Assembly: GCF_001956315.1 (NCBI RefSeq)
Contig: NZ_KV887144.1
Location: 77,272-141,271 of the forward strand
Direction: 5' to 3'
From: Sphingomonas montana
GTDB lineage: Bacteria; Pseudomonadota; Alphaproteobacteria; Sphingomonadales; Sphingomonadaceae
DNA length: 64,000 bases
Below are positions 63,618 through 64,000 of the stretch, one piece after another. The position numbers and the translations under genes were made by a program. How positions within the stretch are numbered: the stretch's first letter is position 1; each line of letters starts with the position of its first letter. The notes beneath the pieces are model-generated. The model saw only the letters and a program-made list of their open reading frames with translations. It did no database searches and was not told the DNA's origin.

Positions 63618-64000
63618 ATGAACGGCCTTTACGACGAACTGAAGATCGCGCTGCATTCGGTCTGGCGGCAACGCTGGCTGGCGCTCGGTGTCGCTTGGGG
63701 CGTCGCGCTGCTTGGCTGGCTGGTCATCGCGCTGATCCCCAACAGCTACGAAAGCGTAGCGCGCGTCCAAGTGCAGAACCAGTCGATGCTGAGCGACACG
63801 ATGGGCATCAGCCCGAACGATCAGCAGGGCGATATCGACCGTGTCCGGTCCGCGCTGCTGTCCGCCGCCAACCTGCGCAAGGTTGTGCTGGCGAGCGGGA
63901 TGGTGCCCGCCGGTGCCGACGATGCGACGATGGCGGGCCATATCACGACGCTGCGCGACGCGGTGACAGTGAAGGCGCTGCCGGACAATATGTTCGAGAT
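63618..64000 (+). CDS. XrtA system chain-length determinant protein (Wzz family), partial
   Basis: The first 127 codons only; the gene runs past the window end. Starts MNGLYDELKIALHSVWRQRWLALGVAWGVALLGWLVIALIPNSYESVARV, with one N-terminal transmembrane segment and the Wzz-type periplasmic continuation (VQNQSMLSDTMGISPNDQQGDIDRVRSALLSAANLRKVVLASGM). It sets polysaccharide length and pairs with the export lipoprotein 49 bases upstream. The exosortase xrtA and glycosyltransferases probably lie further on. Confidence 0.9.
   Translation, partial: MNGLYDELKIALHSVWRQRWLALGVAWGVALLGWLVIALIPNSYESVARVQVQNQSMLSDTMGISPNDQQGDIDRVRSALLSAANLRKVVLASGMVPAGADDATMAGHITTLRDAVTVKALPDNMFE

Overview
The window is high-GC DNA from an alphaproteobacterium, most likely Sphingomonas or a close relative. 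Evidence: Caulobacter/Sphingomonas-style TonB-dependent receptor, exosortase-A (PEP-CTERM) associated genes of the sphingomonad type, strong third-position GC bias, and many sphingomonad-type small lipoproteins. No rRNA, CRISPR array, phage or complete insertion sequence was seen; one tRNA-Gly(TCC) is present.

Layout. 1-7315 is an accessory stretch with two large RTX-repeat proteins on opposite strands, separated by a decayed XRE-family regulator. 7316-24272 is a glycan and galactose utilisation region: a GH115 glucuronidase, a GH36 alpha-galactosidase, a TonB-dependent receptor, galM, and a divergent pair of transcription units. The minus unit is substrate-binding protein, ABC ATPase, permease, galactonate dehydratase DgoD and an SDR. 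The plus unit is an SMP-30 lactonase and a FadR-type GntR regulator. Together they describe uptake of galactosides, release of galactose, and the oxidative De Ley-Doudoroff route as far as 2-keto-3-deoxygalactonate; dgoK and dgoA are not in the window. A shared AT-rich site with core TATCATAC lies in front of the receptor gene, the alpha-galactosidase and the divergent ABC/lactonase promoter, and is the best candidate operator for the regulator. 24278-27970 holds a penicillin-acylase family hydrolase divergent from an M24-like protein that appears to lack metal ligands. 28164-30853 is a flavin monooxygenase / TetR / NmrA-like operon with a near-perfect 30-bp palindrome in its promoter and a 7-bp duplication that breaks the NmrA-like gene.

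31426-37644 carries small stress and envelope genes (MsrB-MsrA fusion, lipoproteins, an I78-like inhibitor, a two-TM ion channel) and RNA modification genes (SpoU methyltransferase, TrhO). 37450-57071 is largely core genome: cstA with its YbdD partner, an MHS transporter, tRNA-Gly, trmB, metK, lnt, recA, a GST, alaS, mfd, sdhE and recG. Intergenic spaces here hold several copies of palindromic repeat elements, some placed as terminators between convergent genes. 57197-64000 is the start of an exosortase-A associated exopolysaccharide locus: two alpha/beta hydrolases, an acyl carrier protein and a GNAT/FemAB-like protein on the minus strand, then an acyl-CoA ligase, a PLP decarboxylase, an export lipoprotein and a chain-length determinant cut by the window end. 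The exosortase itself is not in the window.

Starts were moved from the longest reading frame wherever a ribosome binding site, signal peptide or operon overlap pointed to a better one. All functional assignments are by recognition of families and motifs in the sequence; no database search was run.
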